Shown here piece by piece: positions 44,035 through 52,200 of a DNA stretch of 64,000 bases (position 1 is its first letter; each line of letters begins with the position of its first letter). The DNA is from Sphingomonas sp. Leaf339 (GTDB lineage Bacteria > Pseudomonadota > Alphaproteobacteria > Sphingomonadales > Sphingomonadaceae). The notes under the pieces were generated by a model, which saw only the letters and a program-made list of their open reading frames with translations, made no database searches and was not told the DNA's origin. The stretch spans positions 126,501-190,500 of the forward strand of contig NZ_LMRS01000001.1 of assembly GCF_001426195.1 (NCBI RefSeq). The letters run 5' to 3'. The position numbers and the translations under genes were made by a program.

Positions 44035-47000
44035 TGAACAGGACGATGTTCCGTGCGGCGTTGATCGCCGCCACCACACTCGCCAGCGGCGCGATGCTGA
44101 TGCCGGCGCCGGTCGCGGCGCAGGTCGGGCAGGCGTCGCTGCGCGGCCGGATCACCTCGACCGCCGACAATCCGGTGCAGCAGGTGTCGGCCGTCGAGGC
44201 CGCGACGGGATATCGCCGCACCGTCGTCGCCGGCGCGGACGGATCGTACAATTTCGCATCGATCCGGGCGGGCACCTACACGCTGGAAATCCAGCTGAAG
44301 AACGGCACCCGCAATTCCGACGCGTTCACCCTGCAGGTCGGCCAGAACGCCGGTCTCGACCTCGACCTGTCCGCCCCCGCGGCGCCGGCCCCCAACACCA
44401 CCGGGCAGCCCGCGACCGAGGAGACGGTGGTCGGATCGACCACGTCGAACAGCGACGAGATCGTCGTCACCGGCAGCCGCATCCGCTCGCTGTCGGGCGG
44501 CACCGTCGGCACGACGATCACGCAGCGCCTGATCGACCAGTTGCCGCAGAACAGCCGTAACTTCCTCGCCTTCGCCGATCTGGCGCCGGGTGTGCGCTTC
44601 GTCGAGGAGAACAGCGGCGGCGCCGCACGTATCCAGGGTGGCGCGCAGGATAGCCGCACCGTCAACGTGTTCATCGATGGCGTCAGCCAGAAGGATTACG
44701 TCCTGAAGAACGGCATCACCGGGCAGGATTCCAGCCCCGGCAACCCGTTTCCGCAGCTCGCGATCGGCGAGTATCAGGTGCTCAGTTCCAACTACAAGGC
44801 GGAGTTCGATCAGGTCAGCTCGGTCGCGATCGTCGCGCTGACCAAGTCCGGAACGAACGAGTTCCACGGCGAGGGGTTCTACGATTACACCAATCAGGCG
44901 CTACGCGACAAACGCCCGACGGAGATCTTTCCGACCCCGATCGCCAAGGTGAAGACCAAGGATCAGCAGTTCGGCGGCGCGCTGGGCGGGCCGATCATCA
45001 AGGACGTGATGCACTTCTTCGCCAGTTATGAAGGCAAGCGGCGCGCATTCCCGGTCGATATCCTGCCCGGCAATGGCATCACCGTCGCCTCGCTACCGTC
45101 GCAATATCAGAACCTCTTCGGCACGGTCAGTTCGACGTTCAAAGAGGATCTGTATTTCGGCAAGATCGATATCGTGCCGACCGATGGCGACCTGATCGAA
45201 TTCACCGGCAAGTATCGCAAGGAATCGAACACCGGCGTCAACAGCGGCATCGCCGCGGTAGAAACCGCCAGCCCGACCAAGGTCGACGAACTGCGGGCGA
45301 TGGGTCGGTGGCAGCATACCGCCGACAACTGGATCAACGATTTCCGTGTGTCGTACGAAGATGTCAGCTGGGCACCAACGCCAGCCCTGTTCGCCAACAG
45401 CTCGCTGTTCCAATCGACTATCCGCAATAACGGCGGCGTGACGCGGTTCGACCTGTTCCGTATCGGCGGCGGCTCCAACTACCAGGACAAGGGCCAGAAG
45501 GGCTGGACGGTCCAGGACGATTTCACCTGGACCGGCATCGACCGCCACACGATCAAGGCGGGGGTGAAGACGAAGTGGGTGAAGCTCAACTCGCTCGAAC
45601 AGAATCTGCTCAATCCGCTCTATACCTATGATGTGAACCTGTTCAGCCAGACCGGCTTCAACGATACGGTTCCGTACCGCGTCCAGTTCGGCGCGCCGGG
45701 CGTATCGGGAAATTCCGTGGTGAAATCGGACAATTTCCAGTTCGGCATCTACCTGCAGGACGACTGGGACGTCAGCGACCGATTGACGCTGAACCTGGGT
45801 CTGCGCTGGGATTACGAGAAGACGCCATCCTATCTCGATTTCGTCACGCCGGCGGAAAATTTGGCGGCGGTATCGACCGCCAACTATCCGAACCTCGGCA
45901 GCGCCGATTATAACATCAACGACTACATTACCGACGGCAGCCAGCGTAAGGCGTTCAAGGGCGCGTTTCAGCCGCGGATCGGCTTCACCTATCGCCTCGA
46001 CGAACAGGGTCGTTTCACCGTGTTCGGTGGTGTCGGCCGGTCCTACGATCGCAACCAGTTCGATTTCCTTCAGCAGGAACTCAGCCAGGGCGCGTTCCGG
46101 ACACGGGAATTCAACTTTATCGGCAATAATTCCCAGAACCCCTGCGATCCGGGGCTGACCTGCATCGCTTATAATCCTGTTTATCTGACACAGGCTGGCC
46201 GCGATATTCTGGCGGCACAAACTGTCGGCGGCGGGCGCGAATTACGCTTCATCAACAACGATCTGAAGGTGCCGTATTCGGACCAGCTGAGCTTGGGTGT
46301 GCGTCACCGGGTGCGGGCAGTCGAGGTGGAAGTCGGCTACACGCACATCGAAAGCAAGGACGGTTTTGTCTATCTGCTCGGCAATCGCCGGGCCGATGGA
46401 TCGTTCTTCTTCAATGATCCCGCCAATCCTACCGATACGCCCAGTTCGCCCTTCGGTTCGCCGCCGCCGGGATATGGCGCGATCATCATCGGTGACAACG
46501 GCCTGGAGACCAAGTCCGATGCTGCCTACGTCAAGTTGACCAAGTCATACTCGGCCGCGTCGCCGTGGAGCATCGACGCCACCTATACCTATACCGATGC
46601 AGTCGAGAATCGGCAGTTCGGCGAAACCTTCTCGCTCGATTTCCCGTCGATCAACGATTACCCGACGCTGCGGTCGTCAGGCGTGCCGCGCCACCGTTTT
46701 GTGACCGCAGCCAGCGTCGATCTGCCGATCGGTGTGTCGATGTCGGGCAAATTCCAGATCGAATCGCCCCGTTATCAGAAGGCGATTCAGGATACTGCCA
46801 ACCCGTTCGGACGCACCGTCGTCGGGACCGAGGTCTATTCGCTGGGCGATCGCTGGGGCCGGCGCCAGCTCGATCTGGCTTTTACCAAATACATTCCGAT
46901 CGGGTTCGTGAACGATCAGGCCCGTATCCGCCTGCGCGTCGACATCATCAACGCGATGAACGATCGCAACTATACGGAATACAACAACGATCCCAACGAC

Positions 47001-47108
47001 AACGTGGTCGATGCTGCCTCGCCGACCGTCTATCGTCAACGGACCGGATATAGCATCGGCGGCAATCCGCCGCGCACGGTCAAGCTGTCCGCCGGGTTCA
47101 GCTTCTGA
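44031..47108 (+). CDS. TonB-dependent receptor (Oar-like, with carboxypeptidase-regulatory-like domain)
   Basis: A 1025-aa outer-membrane receptor. A signal peptide ends near PVAAQ. An N-terminal CarboxypepD_reg-like beta domain follows (ASLRGRITSTADNPVQQV). A TonB-box/plug segment DEIVVTGSRIRSLSGG appears at about residue 142. The C-terminal beta-barrel ends PPRTVKLSAGFSF, with an aromatic last residue as expected. It overlaps the LacI gene by 4 bp (ATGATGA junction). It is expected to take up a large glycan or oligosaccharide using the proton motive force via TonB. Confidence 0.92.
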   Translation: MMNRTMFRAALIAATTLASGAMLMPAPVAAQVGQASLRGRITSTADNPVQQVSAVEAATGYRRTVVAGADGSYNFASIRAGTYTLEIQLKNGTRNSDAFTLQVGQNAGLDLDLSAPAAPAPNTTGQPATEETVVGSTTSNSDEIVVTGSRIRSLSGGTVGTTITQRLIDQLPQNSRNFLAFADLAPGVRFVEENSGGAARIQGGAQDSRTVNVFIDGVSQKDYVLKNGITGQDSSPGNPFPQLAIGEYQVLSSNYKAEFDQVSSVAIVALTKSGTNEFHGEGFYDYTNQALRDKRPTEIFPTPIAKVKTKDQQFGGALGGPIIKDVMHFFASYEGKRRAFPVDILPGNGITVASLPSQYQNLFGTVSSTFKEDLYFGKIDIVPTDGDLIEFTGKYRKESNTGVNSGIAAVETASPTKVDELRAMGRWQHTADNWINDFRVSYEDVSWAPTPALFANSSLFQSTIRNNGGVTRFDLFRIGGGSNYQDKGQKGWTVQDDFTWTGIDRHTIKAGVKTKWVKLNSLEQNLLNPLYTYDVNLFSQTGFNDTVPYRVQFGAPGVSGNSVVKSDNFQFGIYLQDDWDVSDRLTLNLGLRWDYEKTPSYLDFVTPAENLAAVSTANYPNLGSADYNINDYITDGSQRKAFKGAFQPRIGFTYRLDEQGRFTVFGGVGRSYDRNQFDFLQQELSQGAFRTREFNFIGNNSQNPCDPGLTCIAYNPVYLTQAGRDILAAQTVGGGRELRFINNDLKVPYSDQLSLGVRHRVRAVEVEVGYTHIESKDGFVYLLGNRRADGSFFFNDPANPTDTPSSPFGSPPPGYGAIIIGDNGLETKSDAAYVKLTKSYSAASPWSIDATYTYTDAVENRQFGETFSLDFPSINDYPTLRSSGVPRHRFVTAASVDLPIGVSMSGKFQIESPRYQKAIQDTANPFGRTVVGTEVYSLGDRWGRRQLDLAFTKYIPIGFVNDQARIRLRVDIINAMNDRNYTEYNNDPNDNVVDAASPTVYRQRTGYSIGGNPPRTVKLSAGFSF

Positions 47109-47165
47109 TCTGCCTCGCCGGGGCGGCTCCGTCCGCCCCGGCCTACTTTTGCCCGAAGGCCATTC

Positions 47166-48569
47166 GTGATCGATCGTCGCCATTTCCTCGCTGCCGGCAC
47201 GTCGACGCTGGCCATGATGCTCACCGGCTGTGCCACGACCCGCACCGCCACAAATGATGCGCCCGATCTGCTGACCGACATCCAGGAGCGCGCGTTCCGC
47301 TTCTTCTGGGAGACGACCGATCCCGCCACCGGGCTGGCGATGGACCGCTGGCCGACGCCGTCCTTCGCCTCGATCGCGGCGGTGGGGTTCGCGCTGACCG
47401 CGTATCCTATCGGCGTGAAGCATGGCTGGGTCACGCGCGAGGCGGCGCGGGCGCGGACGCTGACGACGCTCAGTTTCTTCGCCGAGGCGCCGCAGGGACC
47501 GGAGCCGACCGGTGCCAGCGGCCATAAGGGCTTCTTCTATCACTTCCTCGGCGTGACGAAGGGGCTGCGGTTCGCGCGGTGCGAGCTGTCGACGATCGAC
47601 ACCGCGCTGCTGTTGGGCGGCGTGCTGTTCGCGCAGAGCTATTATGACGGCGATCACCCGGACGAGGTCCGCATCCGCACGCTGGCGGAGCAACTGTACC
47701 GTGCGGTCGACTGGACCTGGATCGTGCCGCGGCCGCCCTTCGTGTCGATGGGCTGGCATCCGGAAACGGGCTTCATCTCCAGCGACTGGAACATCTATAA
47801 CGAGGGGATGATCCTCTATGTGCTCGGCCTCGCCTCGCCGACGCATCCCTTGCCGCCGGAGACGTGGCCGCGCCTGACGGAGCGGTTCGACGCCAGTTGG
47901 TCCGGCACCGGCGATCAGGCCCATCTGCACTTCGCCCCGATGTTCGGCCATCAGTACAGCCATGTCTGGATCGATTTTCGGGACATCCGCGATCCCTATA
48001 TCGCCAGCAAGGGCATCGATTATTTCGAGAACAGCCGCCGCGCGACCTATCACCAGCGGGATTATGCGGTCGCCAATCTGGGGCGCTGGACGGGATATGG
48101 CGCCGATTGCTGGGGCCTGACCGCGTGCGACGGCCCCGGCGACTTCCGCACCGGGCAGGGCGGCGAGACCCGCAATTATTTCAGCTATTCCGCGCGCGGC
48201 CCCGGCGAACGCGACGATGGCACCATCGCCCCCACTGCGGCCTTGGGCTCGATCGCCTTCGCGCCAGAGATCGTCGAGCCGACGATCCGCGCGATGCATG
48301 CGCGCTACGGTGCCGGCATCTACAGCCGGTACGGTTTCCTCGATTCCTTCAATCCTACCCTGACCGCACCACCCGAACCGCTGAAGCACGGCCGGATCGT
48401 CCGGGGTGTCGGCTGGGTCGACGGCGATTACCTGGGCATCGATCAGGGTCCGATCGTGGCGATGATCGAGAACCATCGCACCGGCTTCGTGTGGGAGGTG
48501 ATGCGGCGCAATCCGCATATCCGCCGCGGCTTGACGCTGGCCGGCTTCAAGGGTGGCTGGCTGGGCTAA
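47166..48569 (+). CDS. Glucoamylase-like lipoprotein (GH144-type beta-1,2-glucanase candidate)
   Basis: A 467-aa protein with a lipoprotein signal (MMLTGCAT; Cys at residue 22) after a GTG start at 47166. The alpha/alpha toroid family signature includes ERAFRFFWETTDPATGLAMDR, GFFYHFLGV, HVWIDFRDI and GDFRTGQGGETR-type acidic regions. This matches the PF10091 glycoamylase family, whose characterised members (GH144) are endo-beta-1,2-glucanases. It lies 57 bp after the TonB receptor and in the same direction. Other PF10091 substrates remain possible. Confidence 0.78.
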   Translation: MIDRRHFLAAGTSTLAMMLTGCATTRTATNDAPDLLTDIQERAFRFFWETTDPATGLAMDRWPTPSFASIAAVGFALTAYPIGVKHGWVTREAARARTLTTLSFFAEAPQGPEPTGASGHKGFFYHFLGVTKGLRFARCELSTIDTALLLGGVLFAQSYYDGDHPDEVRIRTLAEQLYRAVDWTWIVPRPPFVSMGWHPETGFISSDWNIYNEGMILYVLGLASPTHPLPPETWPRLTERFDASWSGTGDQAHLHFAPMFGHQYSHVWIDFRDIRDPYIASKGIDYFENSRRATYHQRDYAVANLGRWTGYGADCWGLTACDGPGDFRTGQGGETRNYFSYSARGPGERDDGTIAPTAALGSIAFAPEIVEPTIRAMHARYGAGIYSRYGFLDSFNPTLTAPPEPLKHGRIVRGVGWVDGDYLGIDQGPIVAMIENHRTGFVWEVMRRNPHIRRGLTLAGFKGGWLG

Positions 48570-48592
48570 AAACCAGATCATTGGGGACTGAC

Positions 48593-48648
48593 CCGTCACT
48601 GCGGGCTTAGCAAAGCAAACCGGTGTTTCGCTGCGCTCGCAATGACGG
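48593..48648. repeat. REP-like inverted repeat
   Basis: CCGTCACTGCG (48593-48603) and CGCAATGACGG (48638-48648) are inverted with one mismatch. The right arm with GCTGCGCTCGCAATGACGG is the common proteobacterial REP sequence. It lies after the GH144-like gene. Confidence 0.6.
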
Positions 48649-48767
48649 AAGAGGTTGTGTGATGTTCCCATGGCATACTCGCGTTTACCGCTGAGCCGGG
48701 TAGGGGACGTGACCAGACGATCCGATGCGGCCATGCTGCACTGCAACATGCATGCTATGGTTGATGG

Positions 48768-48998
48768 ATGATCCAGCTACAAACCGAACGCCACCAGATG
48801 ACCGCCGAGCTGGTCCGCGCGCACCCGTGCGTCCGCTGCGGCAAGCGCAGTTTCGTCGGCGTCAGCGAACGACGTCAGAGCGGCGAGCGACCCACCGCGA
48901 CCTTCGCCGTGCAATGCTTCTCCTGCGGCCGCCGGGGCCGCACCGGCGCCCCGCGCGATGCCGTGGATGCGTGGAACGGTGCGCATCCCATCGCCTGA
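48768..48998 (+). CDS. Small Lar-like zinc-ribbon protein
   Basis: A 76-aa protein with two cysteine pairs, HPCVRCGK and QCFSCGRRG, and the C-terminal DAVDAWNGA. The spacing CxxC...CxxC...A-x-x-A-W-N resembles Lar-type restriction-alleviation proteins and related phage-derived zinc-ribbon proteins. A second start at ATG 48798 is equally possible. It is followed by a very strong bidirectional terminator. Confidence 0.6.
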   Translation: MIQLQTERHQMTAELVRAHPCVRCGKRSFVGVSERRQSGERPTATFAVQCFSCGRRGRTGAPRDAVDAWNGAHPIA

Positions 48999-49019
48999 AC
49001 GCCCATCCGCACCAGCCAA

Positions 49020-49061
49020 TAAAAAAGCCCCGGTAGCTCAGATGAGCGACCGGGGCTTTTT
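49020..49061. terminator. Bidirectional terminator between the zinc-ribbon gene and tRNA-Val
   Basis: AAAAAGCCCCGGT and ACCGGGGCTTTTT are exact complements and the stem continues inside with GCTC-AGAT-GAGC. Both ends carry A/T runs, so it can stop plus-strand transcription of the zinc-ribbon gene and minus-strand transcription of the tRNA. Confidence 0.9.
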
Positions 49062-49063
49062 GA

Positions 49064-49138
49064 TGGTGGGCGTGGCAAGGATTGAACTTGCGACCCCTGC
49101 GATGTCAACACAGTGCTCTACCACTGAGCTACACGCCC
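49064..49138 (-). tRNA. tRNA-Val (anticodon GAC)
   Basis: A 75-nt tRNA with encoded CCA. The acceptor arms GGGCGTG / CACGCCC pair, followed by TA and the D-arm GCTCAGTGGTAGAGC. The anticodon loop TTGACAT gives GAC, and the T-arm is AGTTCAATCCT. It is terminated by the hairpin at 49020-49061. Confidence 0.95.
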
Positions 49139-49183
49139 ACTCTGGGCGGGGCACTAGCCGGAGGTCCGGGATCGTGCAAGCCT

Positions 49184-49561
49184 TCAATTGATGCCGTTGG
49201 CACTATCCTGTTCGAACAGGCGATCCACTTCCATCACCAGCTCGCGCAGATGGAAGGGTTTGGACAGGATACGGGCGTTCGGCATCGCCTGCCCGGCCTT
49301 CAGCGTGACGGCGGCGAAGCCGGTGATGAACATCACGCGCATCGTCGGCGCGATTTCGCTCGCGCGCTGGGCCAGTTCGATCCCGTCCATCTCGGGCATC
49401 ACGATATCGGTCAGCAACAGGTCGAACGTCTCGGTCTGCAACAACGGCATCGCCGCGGTGCCGCGATCGACCGAGGTGACGCGGTAACCGGAACGCTCCA
49501 GGGCCCGCGCCAGATATTCACGCATGACCTGGTCGTCCTCGGCCAGCAGGATTCGGATCAT
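49184..49561 (-). CDS. cpdR: Response regulator CpdR
   Basis: A 125-aa single-domain receiver closely matching Caulobacter CpdR: IRILLAEDDQVMREYLARAL, Asp52 in LLTDIVMPEMDGIELAQRA, and the long VMFITGFAAVTLKAG block. Unphosphorylated CpdR delivers substrates to ClpXP at the cell pole. The start at 49561 matches the family; the longer form adds ten residues. It stands apart from chpT/cckA homologues. It is adjacent to but divergent from N-formylglutamate amidohydrolase. Confidence 0.93.
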   Translation of the reverse strand: MIRILLAEDDQVMREYLARALERSGYRVTSVDRGTAAMPLLQTETFDLLLTDIVMPEMDGIELAQRASEIAPTMRVMFITGFAAVTLKAGQAMPNARILSKPFHLRELVMEVDRLFEQDSANGIN

Positions 49562-49654
49562 GTCGGCGCCTTTTCGTTGAACAGCGCGCATAGGGCGGGC
49601 TAGGTTAAAGAATTATAGTCGAAATCTCGCGGTGCCGGCCTTACGCTGCGCCCG

Positions 49655-50509
49655 ATGGAGCGCGGTGTCGATCAGGGAAGTTTCGATCGGTGGGGCAGTG
49701 CCGACCCTGTATCACCCGTCATCATATCGGTTCCGCACGCCGGACGCGAGTATCCGCCGGCGCTGCTTGCCGCGCTGCGGGTGCCGGTCGCCGCGCTGGC
49801 GGGGCTGGAGGATCGGCACGTCGATGCGGTCGCGCTCGGTGCGCGCGGTATCGAGACGATGCTGGTCCAGCGGCGCGGGCGGGCGTGGATCGACCTGAAC
49901 CGGGCCGAGCAGGAGCGCGACCCACGGGTCGACGACGGCGCCCTTTCCGGCCGAACGGTGCCACCGTCCCCTCGCTTGCGCAGCGGACTGGGACTGGTGC
50001 CGCGACGGGTGAGCGGGGCGGGGGATTTGTGGCGCGGTCGGTTCACCGGCGCGGCAATCGAGGCACGCATCGCCGCCGATCATCGCCCTTATCATACGGC
50101 CTTGCAGGCGCTGTTGCGGGCGGCGCGGGCGAAGTTCGGGGTGGCGGTGCTGCTCGACCTGCATTCGATGCCGCCGCTGATGGCGGGCGAGCCACAGGTG
50201 GTGATCGGCGACCGGTTCGGCCGGTCGGCGGGGGCGCGCTTCGTCACGCGGCTGGAGGCGGTGGTCATGATGGCCGGCCTCTCGTGTGGGCGCAACCAAC
50301 CCTATGCCGGGGGCGACATAACAGAGCGGCATGGGCGGCCGTCGCTGGGCATCCACGCCATTCAGGTCGAACTGGACCGCAGCCTGTATCTGGACGAACG
50401 GCTCGATCTGCCGGGGGCGGGGGTGGGCGCCACCGCGGCGCTGGTCAGGCGGCTGATCGACGTGCTGGCCGAAGAGGCCGGTGATTCGCTGGCGCTAGCC
50501 GCCGAATGA
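49655..50509 (+). CDS. N-formylglutamate amidohydrolase
   Basis: A 284-aa zinc-dependent hydrolase of the HutG-like/FGase family. Motifs include VIISVPHAGREYPPALL near the N-terminus, AWIDLNRAEQERDPR, LLDLHSMPP and QVELDRSLYLDE. It releases formate and glutamate from N-formylglutamate, classically in histidine degradation. No hut genes are nearby, so the substrate could be another formyl amino acid. It begins 93 bp from divergent cpdR. Confidence 0.9.
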   Translation: MERGVDQGSFDRWGSADPVSPVIISVPHAGREYPPALLAALRVPVAALAGLEDRHVDAVALGARGIETMLVQRRGRAWIDLNRAEQERDPRVDDGALSGRTVPPSPRLRSGLGLVPRRVSGAGDLWRGRFTGAAIEARIAADHRPYHTALQALLRAARAKFGVAVLLDLHSMPPLMAGEPQVVIGDRFGRSAGARFVTRLEAVVMMAGLSCGRNQPYAGGDITERHGRPSLGIHAIQVELDRSLYLDERLDLPGAGVGATAALVRRLIDVLAEEAGDSLALAAE

Positions 50510-50518
50510 TCGACCACA

Positions 50519-50630
50519 CAAAAAAACCACCCCGCGCGGTAGTCCGCACGAGGTGGCCAAGGTTCAGGGAGGAGACACGCTAAAAGCGTGTCGTACGGCC
50601 TCGCGAAAGGGGGGACACGAAAGCCGTACA
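50519..50630 (-). ncRNA. Putative structured small RNA with anti-Shine-Dalgarno segments
   Basis: About 110 nt transcribed on the minus strand. Hairpin 1 (50629-50593) pairs GTACGGC / GCCGTAC around a 23-nt loop containing CCCCCC. Hairpin 2 (50592-50574) pairs GACACGC / GCGTGTC. A single-stranded TCCTCCCTGAACCTTGG (50573-50557) follows, complementary to Shine-Dalgarno sequences. Hairpin 3 (50556-50527) is a 13-bp terminator stem followed by seven U. Two of its pairs (50551/50532 and 50548/50535) are U.G in the minus-strand RNA but would be A.C on the other strand, fixing the direction. A candidate promoter has TTGAAC (50663-50658), 17 bp and ATTTAT (50640-50635). It resembles alphaproteobacterial trans-acting sRNAs with CCUCCUCCC-type loops. 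Confidence 0.7.
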
Positions 50631-50705
50631 GGGCATAAATGGACTTTCCCCGTTTTTGTTCAAGTCCGTTGTATAAAAAACTTTTTGCCGGGGCCGTCGA
50701 ACGGG

Positions 50706-51248
50706 TTAGCGATCGAGCGCCGGGGCCATCCGCGCCAGCACATGGTCGCGCAGGATCAGGCGATGGCGCAGCGCCGCGCCGATATGCAGCACCACCAGCG
50801 CCAGCATCACCCACCCCAGTATCTCATGCGATTCGTGCCCGAAACCACCAGCCGCCTTGCCCACCGGCAGATATGGGATGTCGAACAGCCCGAACCAGGT
50901 GAGAGGTCGTCGCTGGGCACTGCCGGACACCATCAGCCAGCCGGTGACGGGCAGGGCGATCATCAGCAGGTACAGAGCCCAGTGCGTGGCATGTGCCGCG
51001 CCGCGTTCCCAGGCCGGGGTATGTGCGGGCAGCGGCGGCGCTCTATGCGCCAGCCGCCACGCCAGCCGGGCGGCAGTCAGCGCCAGCACGGTGATGCCCA
51101 GCGCCTTGTGGATCGGAAAGGCGAAGCCCAGCACGCTGTCGTGCAGCAGACCGATCGCCAGATTGGCGATGACGAAGACGGCGATGGTCCAGTGGAACCA
51201 CATCGCGACGCGCGAATAACGGGCGATGGTATCGGGATGAGTGCTCAT
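50706..51248 (-). CDS. Cytochrome b561-family membrane protein
   Basis: A 180-aa four-helix membrane protein. Haem-ligand histidines lie in MWFHWTIAVFVIANLAIG, FPIHKALGITVL, AHATHWALYLLMIALPVTGW and HESHEILGWVMLAL. It is a di-haem electron-transfer protein passing electrons from quinol to an unknown acceptor. The start at 51248 is taken as M-S-T-H-P; the longer in-frame form extends into a GC-rich leader. The probable sRNA gene lies 43 bp past its stop, under its own promoter. Confidence 0.88.
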   Translation of the reverse strand: MSTHPDTIARYSRVAMWFHWTIAVFVIANLAIGLLHDSVLGFAFPIHKALGITVLALTAARLAWRLAHRAPPLPAHTPAWERGAAHATHWALYLLMIALPVTGWLMVSGSAQRRPLTWFGLFDIPYLPVGKAAGGFGHESHEILGWVMLALVVLHIGAALRHRLILRDHVLARMAPALDR

Positions 51249-51323
51249 GCGCGGGGGTTCTCCTGGCGGGCGCGGCGCGACCGGGCCAGCAAACCCTGTA
51301 TCCCCCGTCATGGCAAGGGGGAT

Positions 51324-51354
51324 GGCGAGGGCCGTCGCCTGGACGGCCCTCGCC
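51324..51354. repeat. 13-bp perfect hairpin after sapC
   Basis: GGCGAGGGCCGTC and GACGGCCCTCGCC are exact complements with a GCCTG loop, 10 bp beyond the SapC stop. It lacks a T-run, so it is a probable transcript 3' end without the canonical tail. Confidence 0.5.
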
Positions 51355-51363
51355 GGACCGGTG

Positions 51364-52137
51364 TCAGAGGGCGGGCTGAAGCTGCGGCTGCGGCGCCTGG
51401 CCGCGCTGCGCCTGCTTGGCGAAGATCTCGCGCATCAGCGACAGCGAGAACAGGTGCGCATACAGCAACGGCAGCATGCCCGACTGGCTCATCTTGCGCA
51501 GCTGATCGCCGCGCAGGCCGGACAGCTTCTCTTCGTTGACCATCTGGAAACCGCGATAGACGAACGGCTGGTCGTTGCCGTCCATCTGGATCGTAACTTC
51601 GCCGTCCATCAACAGGTCCGCCTCACGCAGTTCGCGCATGAACTGCTGGGTGCGCTGGCCGGCCTGTTCAAAGGTTTCGTTGAAGCCCAGGATCTGCTTG
51701 GTCAGCTCGCTCGGCTGGCCATTCTCGAACAGCGGCTCGCCATCGTCGAACGCGCCGATCGTCTCCGACGTCGGGTCGAAGCACAGCGACAGCTCTTCGG
51801 CATCCGGGCGCAGGCGGGCCAGCATGTACGGATAGCGGCGGATATAGGCGGGGACGTAGAACGCCGTCTCGGTCAGCTTGCCGGCGTCGTCGACGAACAC
51901 GTTGGTGCCCTCGTTCAGGCCCATCAGCGCCAGTGGGATCGCGTCGTCACCGATCGAAAAGACGATCGGCATGTGGCGCTGCACCAGCGGGAATTCGTCG
52001 ACCGTGACGGGGATCGCATGCTGGCCCACCAGATAGGGAGCGGTATCCTGCGGACGGACGCGGTAATTGGCATGCGTCTCGCTCGAAAGCGGTTCGAGGC
52101 CGTTATAGAAGAGCGGCAGTTGCGGCGCGCTGGCCAT
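51364..52137 (-). CDS. SapC family protein
   Basis: A 257-aa protein matching SapC-like sequences: PLFYNGLEPLSSETHANYRV at the start, FPLVQRHMPIVFS, then ETAFYVPAYIRRYPYML and a C-terminal segment with LSLMREIFAKQ. The family takes its name from Campylobacter S-layer-related SapC, but its role in sphingomonads is not established. No signal peptide is seen. It is followed by a Gln/Pro-rich tail and a hairpin. Confidence 0.85.
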   Translation of the reverse strand: MASAPQLPLFYNGLEPLSSETHANYRVRPQDTAPYLVGQHAIPVTVDEFPLVQRHMPIVFSIGDDAIPLALMGLNEGTNVFVDDAGKLTETAFYVPAYIRRYPYMLARLRPDAEELSLCFDPTSETIGAFDDGEPLFENGQPSELTKQILGFNETFEQAGQRTQQFMRELREADLLMDGEVTIQMDGNDQPFVYRGFQMVNEEKLSGLRGDQLRKMSQSGMLPLLYAHLFSLSLMREIFAKQAQRGQAPQPQLQPAL

Positions 52138-52200
52138 GGATGAAGACTCCAGACTGGATATACGCGCAGGCCCCCCGCCCGCGCCGGATGGGGCGAGGCT

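Noticed and set aside
46677..48749. 690-codon minus-strand ORF opposite the GH144-like gene
   Set aside because: Antisense shadow; its N-terminal HCERSE-type string is merely the translated REP element.
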